From Cognaticolwellia sediminilitoris (GTDB taxonomy: Bacteria > Pseudomonadota > Gammaproteobacteria > Enterobacterales > Alteromonadaceae): DNA of 64,000 nt. This document shows, piece by piece, positions 17,297-24,834 of the stretch. The notes under the pieces were generated by a model. That model ran no database searches. It was not told the origin of the DNA and saw only the letters and a program-made list of their open reading frames with translations. The translations under genes and the position numbers were made by a program. The stretch's first letter is position 1. Every line of letters begins with the position of its first letter. The DNA lies in the NCBI GenBank assembly GCA_002104535.1, contig NBOG01000005.1, positions 232,738 to 296,737 on the forward strand, in the 5' to 3' direction.

Positions 17297-17891
17297 CTTC
17301 TCTAGCATAAGTCCTTTAAATTCAAAGCCTCTGGGTAATATCCCTCTATAATTAGCACTTTCTTATGAATGCTCCTGTGCATATTCTGTGAGTATTTGAA
17401 GCTAATTAGGTCTAATTACTTACACAACTATCCAACTTCCAGCTCATATCTTCAACATCGACCGGAACTAATTAACTTTGCCTGTTTAAGGAATTTACTG
17501 TCTATTTCCTGTGCTTTTTACTGAAAATTGAAAATATCGTTCCTAGTGAAGACGTCTCGAAAGTGCGCATTGAAGGCATTAGCCTAAAAACTTTTGCCAT
17601 ATATTTTCTAATGGATCTTTTAGGTGTATTACTTAGTCGGCTCAGTAATACACCTAAACCACGCCAACAAACGTCTATTTTATTGATCTTATTGTAATTA
17701 ATACCTTTTTCTATGAGGGATATTACTGCGCGGGCTTAGTAACATACTATTTCTGATAAAAAGTTGAGTACTGTGGTTTCTAATGCTTTGTAATTATGGG
17801 ATATTAATGTGAATTAAATAATAATTATGAAACTGACATTACTGAGCCGTATACATAGTAAGCTGTTAGGTGTTTTGGGGTTGTATTCTAA
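17297..17891. other. Gene-free stretch with nested inverted repeats
   Basis: No convincing gene. GTAATATCCCTC at 17335-17346 recurs inverted at 17715-17726, bounding 392 bases. Near the right end a perfect 15-bp hairpin has arms 17619-17633 and 17644-17658 with a ten-base loop. The frame across about 17463-17698 is open but lacks ATG or a ribosome site and is probably debris. GTTAGGT at 17865-17871, just before the next gene, matches the integron core consensus GTTRRRY. This could be a small non-autonomous element (MITE-like), but no target duplication is seen. Confidence 0.4.
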
Positions 17892-18326
17892 ATGGAGTTT
17901 CTGAAAAAAATCCCCGCGTATTTCTTTCAAAATTCAAGAGTTGAATTTCACTCGGCTTTAACTGTGCTGCTTTATGCCTCGATTTACTGGATTTTGTATA
18001 ACGCTTTAGATTTATTCCTTCGAATTTTTGATTGGCGTTTTATAATCGATTATGAATTCGCAGGATATCTAGTTGGTTGTATTGGTTCAGGTGAAATAAT
18101 AAGAGCTTTAACCAAGCTATACGTAATTCAATCTGGCAAATATCGAAATGTAATTGCTACTATAAATGCTGGTGCTACTTTAGGTGGTGTGTTTGGTTAT
18201 CTTATGTTGTTAAAATGGCATCATGAACCAATTAGCGTTATTTATGCAGCTTTTGGTGGTATTGCATTTTATTTACTTCTACATGGTTTGTTGTACTTAG
18301 AGGCTAAAAAGCAAGAAAACGCCTAA
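17892..18326 (+). CDS. Hypothetical four-helix membrane protein (cassette-like gene)
   Basis: 144 residues, not recognised. Hydrophobic helices can be seen at about 22-45, 55-70, 88-108 and 115-138, so it is probably an inner-membrane protein with a short polar N-terminus. It lies 21 bases after a GTTAGGT integron-type core sequence, and its stop codon overlaps GCCTAAC (18321-18327), which resembles the opposite core (RYYYAAC). This hints at a gene cassette, though the downstream site is too degenerate to be sure. The ribosome site is weak. Confidence 0.6.
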   Translation: MEFLKKIPAYFFQNSRVEFHSALTVLLYASIYWILYNALDLFLRIFDWRFIIDYEFAGYLVGCIGSGEIIRALTKLYVIQSGKYRNVIATINAGATLGGVFGYLMLLKWHHEPISVIYAAFGGIAFYLLLHGLLYLEAKKQENA

Positions 18327-18346
18327 CAATGTAAAAATTAAAATCG

Positions 18347-18368
18347 TCAAAAACGTAAACGTTTTTGA
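18347..18368 (+). terminator. Hairpin after first cassette gene
   Basis: TCAAAAACG / CGTTTTTGA, nine-bp perfect stem with a TAAA loop, 20 bases after the stop. Only short T runs follow, so it is a weak terminator or part of a degenerate attC site. Confidence 0.4.
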
Positions 18369-18478
18369 TTGTTAAAAGAAAATAATCCAGTTAGAGCATT
18401 TTGATTAAAAATAATATAAAAAACGAATAATTCTACAGGCTCGTTATATTTTTTCTCTAGCATTGGTGTTATCTATAA

Positions 18479-19018
18479 ATGAATCGAGTATTTAAATACA
18501 AAACACCTGCATGGGGAGCTAAATTAATATGCTCAGCTTACTCTCTTGTCTCAGGTGGATTTTTAGTCGCTTATATGACTTATGAAAGTTGGGCTGGAAA
18601 TTCTCCATGGGTATTGAAGTACGCATTTTTGGTCTTAGGTTTGGTGTTCTTATTGGTCTTACTCAAACCTACTAATTGGAAAGAATGGGTATATTTTACA
18701 GCCGATGATTATGGAATACATTTCCCATCTTCTCCATCACCAAGTGATGAGCCTAGATTCCTTGATGTAAGTTGGGCTAATGTTGGCAATATCAAACGAG
18801 AAAAGCTTTATGGTGGTGTTTATGGGATTTCAATTGAGTTAAAACTCTCTCAATCGGAGGTTGATACTCATTTTAGTAATGTAGCCAGCACAAATAAAAT
18901 TTTGGGTTTCAATCAAATGAGAGGTGAATATTTCGTGATTGCGTATGCTAATAATGCATTTCAAAAGTTACCTGCTGTCATCAAACAACTCATTGATATA
19001 AAGCGTGCAAACATATAA
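18479..19018 (+). CDS. Hypothetical two-helix membrane protein with soluble C-terminal domain
   Basis: 179 residues, unrecognised. Two close membrane helices (about 15-35 and 43-60) are followed by a soluble 110-residue domain with alternating strands (EWVYFTADDYGIHF, LDVSWANVGNIKREKL) reminiscent of bacterial PH-like domains. The likeness is by layout only. The stop codon TAA (19016-19018) is the first base triplet of the attC site that follows, exactly as in integron cassettes. Confidence 0.65.
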   Translation: MNRVFKYKTPAWGAKLICSAYSLVSGGFLVAYMTYESWAGNSPWVLKYAFLVLGLVFLLVLLKPTNWKEWVYFTADDYGIHFPSSPSPSDEPRFLDVSWANVGNIKREKLYGGVYGISIELKLSQSEVDTHFSNVASTNKILGFNQMRGEYFVIAYANNAFQKLPAVIKQLIDIKRANI

Positions 19019-19101
19019 CAGGCTGTTTAAACTGATAAAAAACAGTTGGCCAGCGCTTCTCGATTATAGCTAACCATTTTTTACAGCTTAACAGGGCGTT
19101 A
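19016..19101 (+). mobile_element. Integron attC recombination site (candidate)
   Basis: An 86-base imperfect palindrome. The left arm starts TAACAGGCTGTTTAAACTG and continues to AACAGTTGGC. The right arm ends GCTTAACAGGGCGTTA and pairs with the left arm over about 33 positions, with single-base bulges and a few mismatches. Core TAAC...GTTA ends, the AAAAAACAGTTGGC / GCTAACCATTTTTT inner boxes and the bulges are typical of chromosomal attC sites of Vibrio/Shewanella-type integrons. The gene upstream ends in it, and the next gene starts 18 bases after it with a strong ribosome site. No intI gene is in the window. Confidence 0.7.
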
Positions 19102-19118
19102 TAAGCCAAGGAGGCATC

Positions 19119-19442
19119 GTGAAAAATAAAATTGTCCAATATATAATCATTGGTTTTGTATTTTTGTTTTTTGCATTAGAAGCTTTTACTATCCCAATAT
19201 TACATTCATTCATCGAGTTTATTTCTCAAACTAAATACTCAGAACTCGATTCTGTTATAGGCTCTGTTGGCGCTTTAAGCTATGGTGTAATAGCGTTGCT
19301 GTTGTTATTTATTAACTTACTCTTTGGCTTATATTTTTGGTTTTACAAACGTAAAGTTTTAGCAGTTTATTGCTTAAAATTAATTTTATCTCAGCTTCTT
19401 GGAATTACCGTTGCTGTTTCCGTGGGTGTTATAGCTACTTAG
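19119..19442 (+). CDS. Hypothetical three-helix membrane protein
   Basis: 107 residues, unrecognised. Hydrophobic helices lie at about 6-27, 47-75 and 85-105. GTG start with a near-perfect ribosome site AAGGAGG at 19108-19114, four bases upstream. It begins directly after the attC site, so it would be the first gene of the next cassette. The following membrane protein gene starts 16 bases after its stop, so the two are probably translated together. Confidence 0.65.
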   Translation: MKNKIVQYIIIGFVFLFFALEAFTIPILHSFIEFISQTKYSELDSVIGSVGALSYGVIALLLLFINLLFGLYFWFYKRKVLAVYCLKLILSQLLGITVAVSVGVIAT

Positions 19443-19457
19443 TTTTTGGAGTATGAC

Positions 19458-19709
19458 TTGAATCAGGATGACAAAGCAGAATATAAATTTAAGGAGCCAT
19501 TAAAGACTATTCTAATGGTAATAATCCTTATGTTTGTTTGTGGTATTGGCGTGTTCGCAAACTTGCAGATTATGACTCCAGATGAACAATCACCATTTTT
19601 TAGTCTTGGAGAGTTTTCAAGGCTTGGCGTGTTTTTTGTTGCAATGTTATGCCTCATGTTATTTGTAGCCAGACCATTATTAAAGCATGTACTAGCTGAG
19701 AGTAAGTAG
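19458..19709 (+). CDS. Hypothetical two-helix membrane protein
   Basis: 83 residues from a TTG at 19458 that has GGAG six bases upstream; an in-frame TTG at 19446 would add four residues. Membrane helices lie at about 16-36 and 53-72, with a charged N-terminus. Not recognised. It follows the preceding three-helix protein closely, so the two may form a pair. Just after the stop, TATAACAATTTCAAACGG resembles the left half of another attC site, but no right half can be found. Confidence 0.55.
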   Translation: MNQDDKAEYKFKEPLKTILMVIILMFVCGIGVFANLQIMTPDEQSPFFSLGEFSRLGVFFVAMLCLMLFVARPLLKHVLAESK

Positions 19710-19874
19710 CTATAACAATTTCAAACGGTACAAAAGCTAATCCGAATTCAATTCTAGCCAGCAAGTGCTAATGACCGCTTTGTGGCATCAGTGATCGATA
19801 ACAGTATAAAAAATAATATCTAAAACTTTTAAAAACATAACGTCCAAACACCCAACATGGCCATTTAAAAGAAT

Positions 19875-19897
19875 TGGCTAACAAATAAAGTTAGCCA
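19875..19897 (-). terminator. Hairpin after glycine-zipper peptide gene
   Basis: TGGCTAAC / GTTAGCCA, eight-bp perfect stem with a seven-base loop. Read on the minus strand it lies 15 bases after the peptide stop and is followed by a moderately T-rich tail, consistent with an intrinsic terminator. Confidence 0.5.
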
Positions 19898-19911
19898 TAC
19901 TTTTAGTTTAA

Positions 19912-20007
19912 TTAATCATCAAGAATAGAGCCTGCCAAACCGCCAATAGTTGCGCCTATTGCAATTCCTGGTGGTCCAAAAAATCGCGCACCGATTAATG
20001 CTCCCAT
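19912..20007 (-). CDS. 31-residue glycine-zipper peptide, possibly frameshifted from a 51-residue form
   Basis: ATG at 20007 with AAGGAG ten bases upstream encodes a short peptide dominated by GxxxG repeats (GALIGARFFG, IAIGATIGGLAG), ending in SILDD. Such sequences occur in membrane-inserting glycine-zipper peptides and some class II bacteriocin-like peptides. Another ATG at 20066 opens an overlapping frame starting MSNNISSDNVISN that would fuse smoothly if one base had been lost near 20013-20017, giving about 51 residues. Either it is a real micro-gene or the remains of a slightly longer one. A hairpin follows the stop. Function unknown. Confidence 0.4.
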   Translation of the reverse strand: MGALIGARFFGPPGIAIGATIGGLAGSILDD

Positions 20008-20327
20008 AACGGCTCCTTTATTGCGCTATTTGATATGACGTTATCGCTTGAAATATTGTTACTCATTCAATTATTTCTCTTAGTCTTTCGTAGCTCATAC
20101 CGACAGCCTTATATTTAATTCGACTGCCTGCTGAATTACTTTCAGTTAATTAAGTCATTACACCTTAAATTTAATAACGTAATGACCGCTCAATTTTAAT
20201 GGACTATTTGCTTTAGCGAGAACCTGTCCATAAAAGGGTGGACTTTCTGTTTAATAATTCTATTTCTAGATAAAAACAAACAGGTGCTGTAGACTGGTGC
20301 TATTAACATTTATATCCAAGGTGTTGT

Positions 20328-20594
20328 ATGCAACCAAAATTCTCAGAAGATGTGATCCCTTTATCCGATCTAAAAGTAAACCCAGGTAAAGTTGTTAATC
20401 ATGCGAAAGACTCTCATCGTCCTGTATTAGTTACTAGTCGAGGACGAGGAATAGCTGTATTACAAGGGCTTGATGAATATGAAAAGAATATCGAAGAACT
20501 CGCATTTACTAAAGCTATAGCCAAAGGTATGCTTGATATTAAAGAAGGAAACAAATCAAATATTGACGATGTAAAAGCAAGACTTGGTTTATAA
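20328..20594 (+). CDS. Phd/YefM-type antitoxin
   Basis: 88 residues. The N-terminal VIPLSDLKVNPGKVVNHAK and RPVLVTSRGRGIAVLQGLDEYE are the DNA-binding Phd/YefM fold; the C-terminal third (ELAFTKAIAKGMLDIKEGN) is the toxin-binding tail. It lies two bases before the toxin gene, the classic type II toxin-antitoxin order, and is expected to repress its own operon. Modules of this kind are common in integron arrays and genomic islands. Confidence 0.9.
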   Translation: MQPKFSEDVIPLSDLKVNPGKVVNHAKDSHRPVLVTSRGRGIAVLQGLDEYEKNIEELAFTKAIAKGMLDIKEGNKSNIDDVKARLGL

Positions 20595-20596
20595 TT

Positions 20597-20884
20597 GTGA
20601 AAATTGAATTTGCAGAATCTGCGGTATGTGATTTAGAAGATGTAAGGACATATTACACCGAGCAGCAGATACCACAAGTTGGTGAGAATTTTATTTTAGA
20701 AATAATAAGCCATATTGAAACATTAGCTGATAATCCAGAAATTGGCAGACAAGTACCTGAGTTTCAAATGCCATCTATTAGAGAACTGATTCATTCACCT
20801 TTTCGTATTGTTTACGTATTAAATGAAGCTAGTATTCAAATCATTCGAATATGGCGAAGTGAACGGTTAATGCAATTGCCGTAA
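20597..20884 (+). CDS. RelE/ParE-family toxin
   Basis: 95 residues, GTG start two bases after the antitoxin stop. MKIEFAESAVCDLEDVRTYY and the C-terminal SPFRIVYVLNEASIQIIRIWRSER fit the RelE/ParE superfamily; the alpha-helical hairpin and IRELIH...RIVY pattern look closer to ParE (gyrase poison) than to the ribosome-dependent RelE, but this is not decisive. It is intact, so the module is probably active or only recently silent. Confidence 0.88.
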   Translation: MKIEFAESAVCDLEDVRTYYTEQQIPQVGENFILEIISHIETLADNPEIGRQVPEFQMPSIRELIHSPFRIVYVLNEASIQIIRIWRSERLMQLP

Positions 20885-21028
20885 AATTTAAAATAATCAT
20901 AAAATGCGCTAGCGCTATTCTGTGAGTTTACAAAGCTTATGAATTCCCTCTAAATCCACACTATATCATGAGCAATGCTTGTTATATCTAGCCTGAGACA
21001 CATTAATCCAAGTCAAAATATACAGACT

Positions 21029-21088
21029 GCCGGATTGTGATGACGCATTTCAAGTTCGCGATGGCTCAAGTCCTTCTTAACCACTGCA
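21029..21088 (+). repeat. Degenerate tRNA-His 3' fragment, copy B
   Basis: CCGGATTGTGAT (about 21030-21041) matches the tRNA-His anticodon arm. CATTTCAAGTTCGCGA (21046-21061) matches copy A at 17255-17269 but not the intact tRNA, and a mutated T-arm and acceptor strand follow (GGCTCAAGTCC, then AACCACTGCA). It is not a functional tRNA. Together with copy A it brackets about 3.8 kb of accessory genes. Confidence 0.7.
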
Positions 21089-21114
21089 TTCTTATCGACC
21101 TTGTAGCAAAAATA

Positions 21115-21843
21115 TTATAATGCTAAAAGTGATTTAAAGAGGCTTGTCTGCCTGCGAGACACTTCGATTTTAATGCCGCTATTTAAAGTCAGCTCTAAAC
21201 CACCAGAACTACAGACATCAACATTAGTGACTTTACTTAACTGAACAATATTTTGTCGGCTGACTCTAAAAAAAGCACCTTCCGGTAAGCGTGGTTCAAT
21301 TTGAGTTAACGTTCTATAAATCAGCGGCTTTTTATCTTCAAAATAAACGCGTGTGTAATTACCCATGGCTTCAAAACGCTCGACTTGATCAAGTTTGATT
21401 AACCAACAATTTTTACCATCTTTAACAAAAAATTGACTAGCCAAAGTCATTGTACTATCAAGTGTTACTGGTGTTTTTTTCTGTTCAGTGGCATTTATAA
21501 GTTTAAATTTTTCACAGGCTTGGTTGAGCCTTTTTTGAGTATAAGGCTTTAAAAGATAATCTATAGCGTCCTGATCAAATGCTTTTAAGGCGAATTCTTC
21601 AAAAGCGGTGGTAAAAATAACCTGTGGAATTTGATCAAGTTGAGTGAGAAAATCAAAACCATTGCCATCAGGTAAATCAATATCAAGAAAAACCAAATCA
21701 GGCTGGTGTTTTTTATAAGCAATTAATGCTTGTTCAATATTTTCAGCCTCTGCGACACATTCAATATAGTCAATACTTTCTAGTTGAGACTTAAGTTCAA
21801 GCCTAGCTAATCTTGAGTCTTCAATAATAATAGCTTTTATCAT
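21115..21843 (-). CDS. LytTR-family response regulator
   Basis: 242 residues. Receiver domain at 1-120 with phospho-acceptor Asp54 (LVFLDIDLPDG), acidic Glu8/Asp9 and Lys near 104 (LLKPYTQKRL), then a LytTR DNA-binding domain at about 140-240 (VERFEAMGNYTRVYF, RVSRQNIVQLSKV). It is the partner of the sensor kinase encoded 35 bases upstream. AlgR/YpdB/BtsR-type regulators control few targets each; the adjacent hydrolase and receptor genes are obvious candidates here, by position only. Confidence 0.93.
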   Translation of the reverse strand: MIKAIIIEDSRLARLELKSQLESIDYIECVAEAENIEQALIAYKKHQPDLVFLDIDLPDGNGFDFLTQLDQIPQVIFTTAFEEFALKAFDQDAIDYLLKPYTQKRLNQACEKFKLINATEQKKTPVTLDSTMTLASQFFVKDGKNCWLIKLDQVERFEAMGNYTRVYFEDKKPLIYRTLTQIEPRLPEGAFFRVSRQNIVQLSKVTNVDVCSSGGLELTLNSGIKIEVSRRQTSLFKSLLAL

Positions 21844-21878
21844 GTTATGTTCCGTTTATTACTATTGCTGTAAGTGAG

Positions 21879-22943
21879 CTAAAGAGGCAAGATTATAGAC
21901 GCTATAACCTGAGAGTTTTTTGCTTTAAGCGTAAATGAGCTTTGATCACCATAAACTAGTGATAAGCGTTGTTTAATATTGTTAACACCGACCCCTGTAT
22001 TTTTAGCGCTTTGAGGTAATAAAGTACCACTATTTACAACCGTTATTTGCCAGTGGCTATCCAGTAATTTACTGGTGATAATTATTTCTCCTCCCTGCTT
22101 CAACTTACCTATACCATGCTTAATAGCATTTTCAATCAATAGCTGTAATATCATCGGAGGTAACGATAAATTCATCGTTTCAGGTGATAAGTCATATCGA
22201 ACCTGTAACTTTTCTTCAAACTGTAATTTATTTAATGCGATGTATTGCTTAACCACTTCAATTTCATCACTAAAAGAGATAACTTTTTCTTTATCTATCT
22301 GCATGGTATAGCGCATTACTTCAGATAAATTTGCTAGCATGTCTCTAGCCCTTGTTGAGTCTTCTAGTATTAAGGCGCGAATATTATTAATAGCGTTAAA
22401 GATGAAATGCGGGTTAATTTGACTTAACAGAACATCTAACTTTGCAACTTGTAACGATTGTGCTAAAACAACTTGTTCTTGCTCTGATTGCTTGAGCTGC
22501 TGTTGTTTTTTGAACATTGCATATAGCGCTGACCAAGCTAAGATCAAAAACATCACCATGGGTGAGCCTAGCAAAATTTGCTGAAATAATTGCTGGTTGT
22601 TTGATTGAAAAATCGCTTCTTGATTCGGTACGATAACCAAAGCAAACAATAACATAGTAGCTAAACCTGCAGCTATTGAGCCTATTAACATTGTTAAAAA
22701 GCTAGCAAACACACTTTTAGATTTTAACTGACGTTGATAATACTTTCTTAATAAACTGGTTGAAATTATTAAACAACAGCCTAGTACTAAAGAGTTCATC
22801 AACTCGGAAAACTGAAAGTGCACAAAGTATTGTCGGGCGGCTAAATTTAGCAAAGTAAAAAGCGTCCATCCGCCCAATTGAAGCTGCCAAAATAAAAAAT
22901 TAAATTTAACCGCAGAGTTATTATTATTGATTTGAGTATTCAT
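21879..22943 (-). CDS. LytS/YehU-type sensor histidine kinase
   Basis: 354 residues. Four membrane helices (about 20-40, 45-65, 80-105, 120-145) are followed by a short coiled coil, the His_kinase domain with His179 in QINPHFIFNAINNIRAL, and a HATPase_c domain (LLIENAIKHGIGKL, GVGVNNIKQRL). No large periplasmic sensor domain, so it probably senses within the membrane or through a partner. It forms an operon with the LytTR regulator. It starts about 135 bases after the hydrolase gene. Confidence 0.92.
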   Translation of the reverse strand: MNTQINNNNSAVKFNFLFWQLQLGGWTLFTLLNLAARQYFVHFQFSELMNSLVLGCCLIISTSLLRKYYQRQLKSKSVFASFLTMLIGSIAAGLATMLLFALVIVPNQEAIFQSNNQQLFQQILLGSPMVMFLILAWSALYAMFKKQQQLKQSEQEQVVLAQSLQVAKLDVLLSQINPHFIFNAINNIRALILEDSTRARDMLANLSEVMRYTMQIDKEKVISFSDEIEVVKQYIALNKLQFEEKLQVRYDLSPETMNLSLPPMILQLLIENAIKHGIGKLKQGGEIIITSKLLDSHWQITVVNSGTLLPQSAKNTGVGVNNIKQRLSLVYGDQSSFTLKAKNSQVIASIILPL

Positions 22944-23077
22944 ACTAGCTCTTTGTTTTAAAAATATTTTATGTAAAGTTTGTGACTTGAATTTACTTGT
23001 TATTTATCAATATCAACATTCATTAAAGCTAAGGCACTTATTTAGCACCTTATCATTAAAGAATTGAATCATGCATA

Positions 23078-24436
23078 TCAACTCAAAGATTTAATCCATT
23101 TACTGATATCCATACTCACTTGCTCTGAAAAAGTAATTTCAATTTCGCTATATTCTTTAGGTAAACCAGTAGCCGCTGGTTGAAATAAATGATTTAGACC
23201 TGGATAAATTTTTGTGGTTAAATTCTTTGAGTTAACCGCTTTTTGAATACCTGTAACATTCTGTTTTGCCAGTACTTGTGCATCTAACTCACCATTTAAT
23301 GCTAACACTGGCATCTGTAGTTGCGAAAGGTATTTTTGAGGGGTTGTTTTTACGAAATATTCAAACCAAGGTGTTTTCATCTGCTGTGCTTGAGCTTTTG
23401 CTTGTGCTACAGGGACATTGTGTTTAAGTAATAAGGCAACGAGATCATCTGTTGATATACCTTGTTCAATAGCGCCGATAATTTCTCTTTGTACTTTATC
23501 ATCTTTTGCCAACTTATCTTTGTCCATGCCACTCAACTGTTGTATATGGAATGATTGATCAATCAATATCTGCGCTCCAGAAGTCCCTGGACCTGCTAGA
23601 CTTACAAAAAAATCGAGCTCTTGATTTACAGCACCGGCTATAGCGCCAATTAAGCCGCCTTCGCTATGGCCAATAAAACCAATATCACTTTGACTAAATT
23701 TGTTATTGCCGGCTAGAAATTTATAAGCTGCATTAGCATCACTGGCAAAATCTTCGCTGGTCGCTGATGAAAAGTCTCCTGTAGATTCTCCAACTCCCCT
23801 GTCGTCATACCTTAAAACTGCAATATTTTGACGTGTTAGTTGATCAGCTAATACCGCAAAAATTTTATGACCAAAGACATCCGCATCGCGAGTGGTTGGG
23901 CCCGACCCTGAAAGCAAAATAGCAACCGATTTTATCGGCCCTGCGGGGTAAGTTAATGTGCCTGATAACTTATGGCCACCGTCAGTATTGATAAATTCTA
24001 CCTGTTCAACGGAATAAGGTACATCCGTCATGACTTCTTGTGTTTTTTTCTTTCTAGCGATTAATTTTTTAGCGGGTGTTAAATTTAATGGCGCGGTAAA
24101 ACTGCCTTGGGAATAAGTACCAATAATTTCCTGCCCTTTAAATGTGGCACTATATTTTATATTGGCCATATCCATAGCTAATGATATTTTTCCATCAGTA
24201 ACCGTTGCTTTATTAAATTCTAAACCAAATTGCTGCTGCTCAGGAACATCAACCGTAACCTTAATCCCCGATGTTATTTCGCTAAAATGAAATATCATTT
24301 CCATGGACTTATCTGCCGAAATGACTAAATTTCCCTGCCAACTCCCTACAATAGCCTCTTTTTCTAGTGAATTAGCCATAGTGACGCTAGTAAACATAAC
24401 GCTAGCAAAAAATAAGCTCGCTGTGATTTTATTCAT
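23078..24436 (-). CDS. Secreted alpha/beta hydrolase (S9-like peptidase/esterase)
   Basis: 452 residues from the ATG at 24436, which has an AAGGAAA ribosome site; the frame extends 15 codons further, but the signal peptide MNKITASLFFASVMFTSVTMA argues for this start. A beta-rich N-terminal domain of about 120 residues is followed by an alpha/beta hydrolase fold with nucleophile GHSEGG, and NHLF near the C-terminus supplies the likely catalytic His. The substrate is unknown; relatives are annotated as acyl-peptide hydrolase-like or esterase. Its position beside TonB receptors suggests it works on an imported or surface-bound compound in the periplasm. Confidence 0.8.
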   Translation of the reverse strand: MNKITASLFFASVMFTSVTMANSLEKEAIVGSWQGNLVISADKSMEMIFHFSEITSGIKVTVDVPEQQQFGLEFNKATVTDGKISLAMDMANIKYSATFKGQEIIGTYSQGSFTAPLNLTPAKKLIARKKKTQEVMTDVPYSVEQVEFINTDGGHKLSGTLTYPAGPIKSVAILLSGSGPTTRDADVFGHKIFAVLADQLTRQNIAVLRYDDRGVGESTGDFSSATSEDFASDANAAYKFLAGNNKFSQSDIGFIGHSEGGLIGAIAGAVNQELDFFVSLAGPGTSGAQILIDQSFHIQQLSGMDKDKLAKDDKVQREIIGAIEQGISTDDLVALLLKHNVPVAQAKAQAQQMKTPWFEYFVKTTPQKYLSQLQMPVLALNGELDAQVLAKQNVTGIQKAVNSKNLTTKIYPGLNHLFQPAATGLPKEYSEIEITFSEQVSMDISKWIKSLS

Positions 24437-24834
24437 GTTGTTTTCCTTTTTGTCATAAATTATCTGCTGAATGAAGTGCAATAAAAGTAGCTATACACTT
24501 AATTAATCTGAGAATGACTATAGCGATAACTTTAACGACAAAATAAAAAACTATAGTAATGGTTAATTTTCTATGTGAACGGTAATCTCAAATCCTAGCG
24601 ACTTAACAAATGCTTAAATCGACATCATTTAACTGGCAGTAAAGTATGTGTGGAATATGTAAATGTATTCAGAAAACGTCACTTACAATAACAGGAGGGA
24701 CTGGTAAATTAGCTTTATAAGTGTGCAATAAAGTAAACAGCAGGTGGTAAGCCTATCGGAACGTCAATGTTGCTTTGATGTAGCTTCAACATAAGTACAA
24801 CCTTTGAGATCATACTCGTTATTGATCGATAGTC
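24437..24834. other. Intergenic region between hydrolase and STN receptor
   Basis: 398 AT-rich bases, no gene seen. A seven-bp inverted repeat TTTGAGA / TCTCAAA (about 24802-24839) overlaps the end of the receptor gene. The hydrolase probably has its own promoter in here, but no -35/-10 pair stands out. Confidence 0.4.

Larger units (their letters stand above)
19710..20327. other. Spacer with glycine-zipper ORF and repeats
   Basis: Holds the minus-strand peptide gene and its hairpin, listed separately. It also holds the half attC-like start at about 19713-19730, an 11-base direct repeat TAATGACCGCT (19769-19779 and 20180-20190), and an inverted repeat GTCATTAC / GTAATGAC (20154-20161 / 20179-20186) about 140 bases before the antitoxin gene. 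No other gene is evident. Confidence 0.4.

Noticed and set aside
17463..17698. Open frame containing ENIVPSEDVSKVRIEG upstream of the cassette genes
   Set aside because: No ATG/GTG with ribosome site, and it runs through the perfect hairpin at 17619-17658. Probably debris.
19769..20190. TAATGACCGCT direct repeats (19769-19779, 20180-20190) as insertion-sequence target duplications
   Set aside because: No transposase or terminal inverted repeats between them; 11-base repeats can arise by chance or old duplication.
21029..21088. Functional second tRNA-His gene
   Set aside because: No 5' half; acceptor and T-arm bases are mutated and cannot form a cloverleaf.
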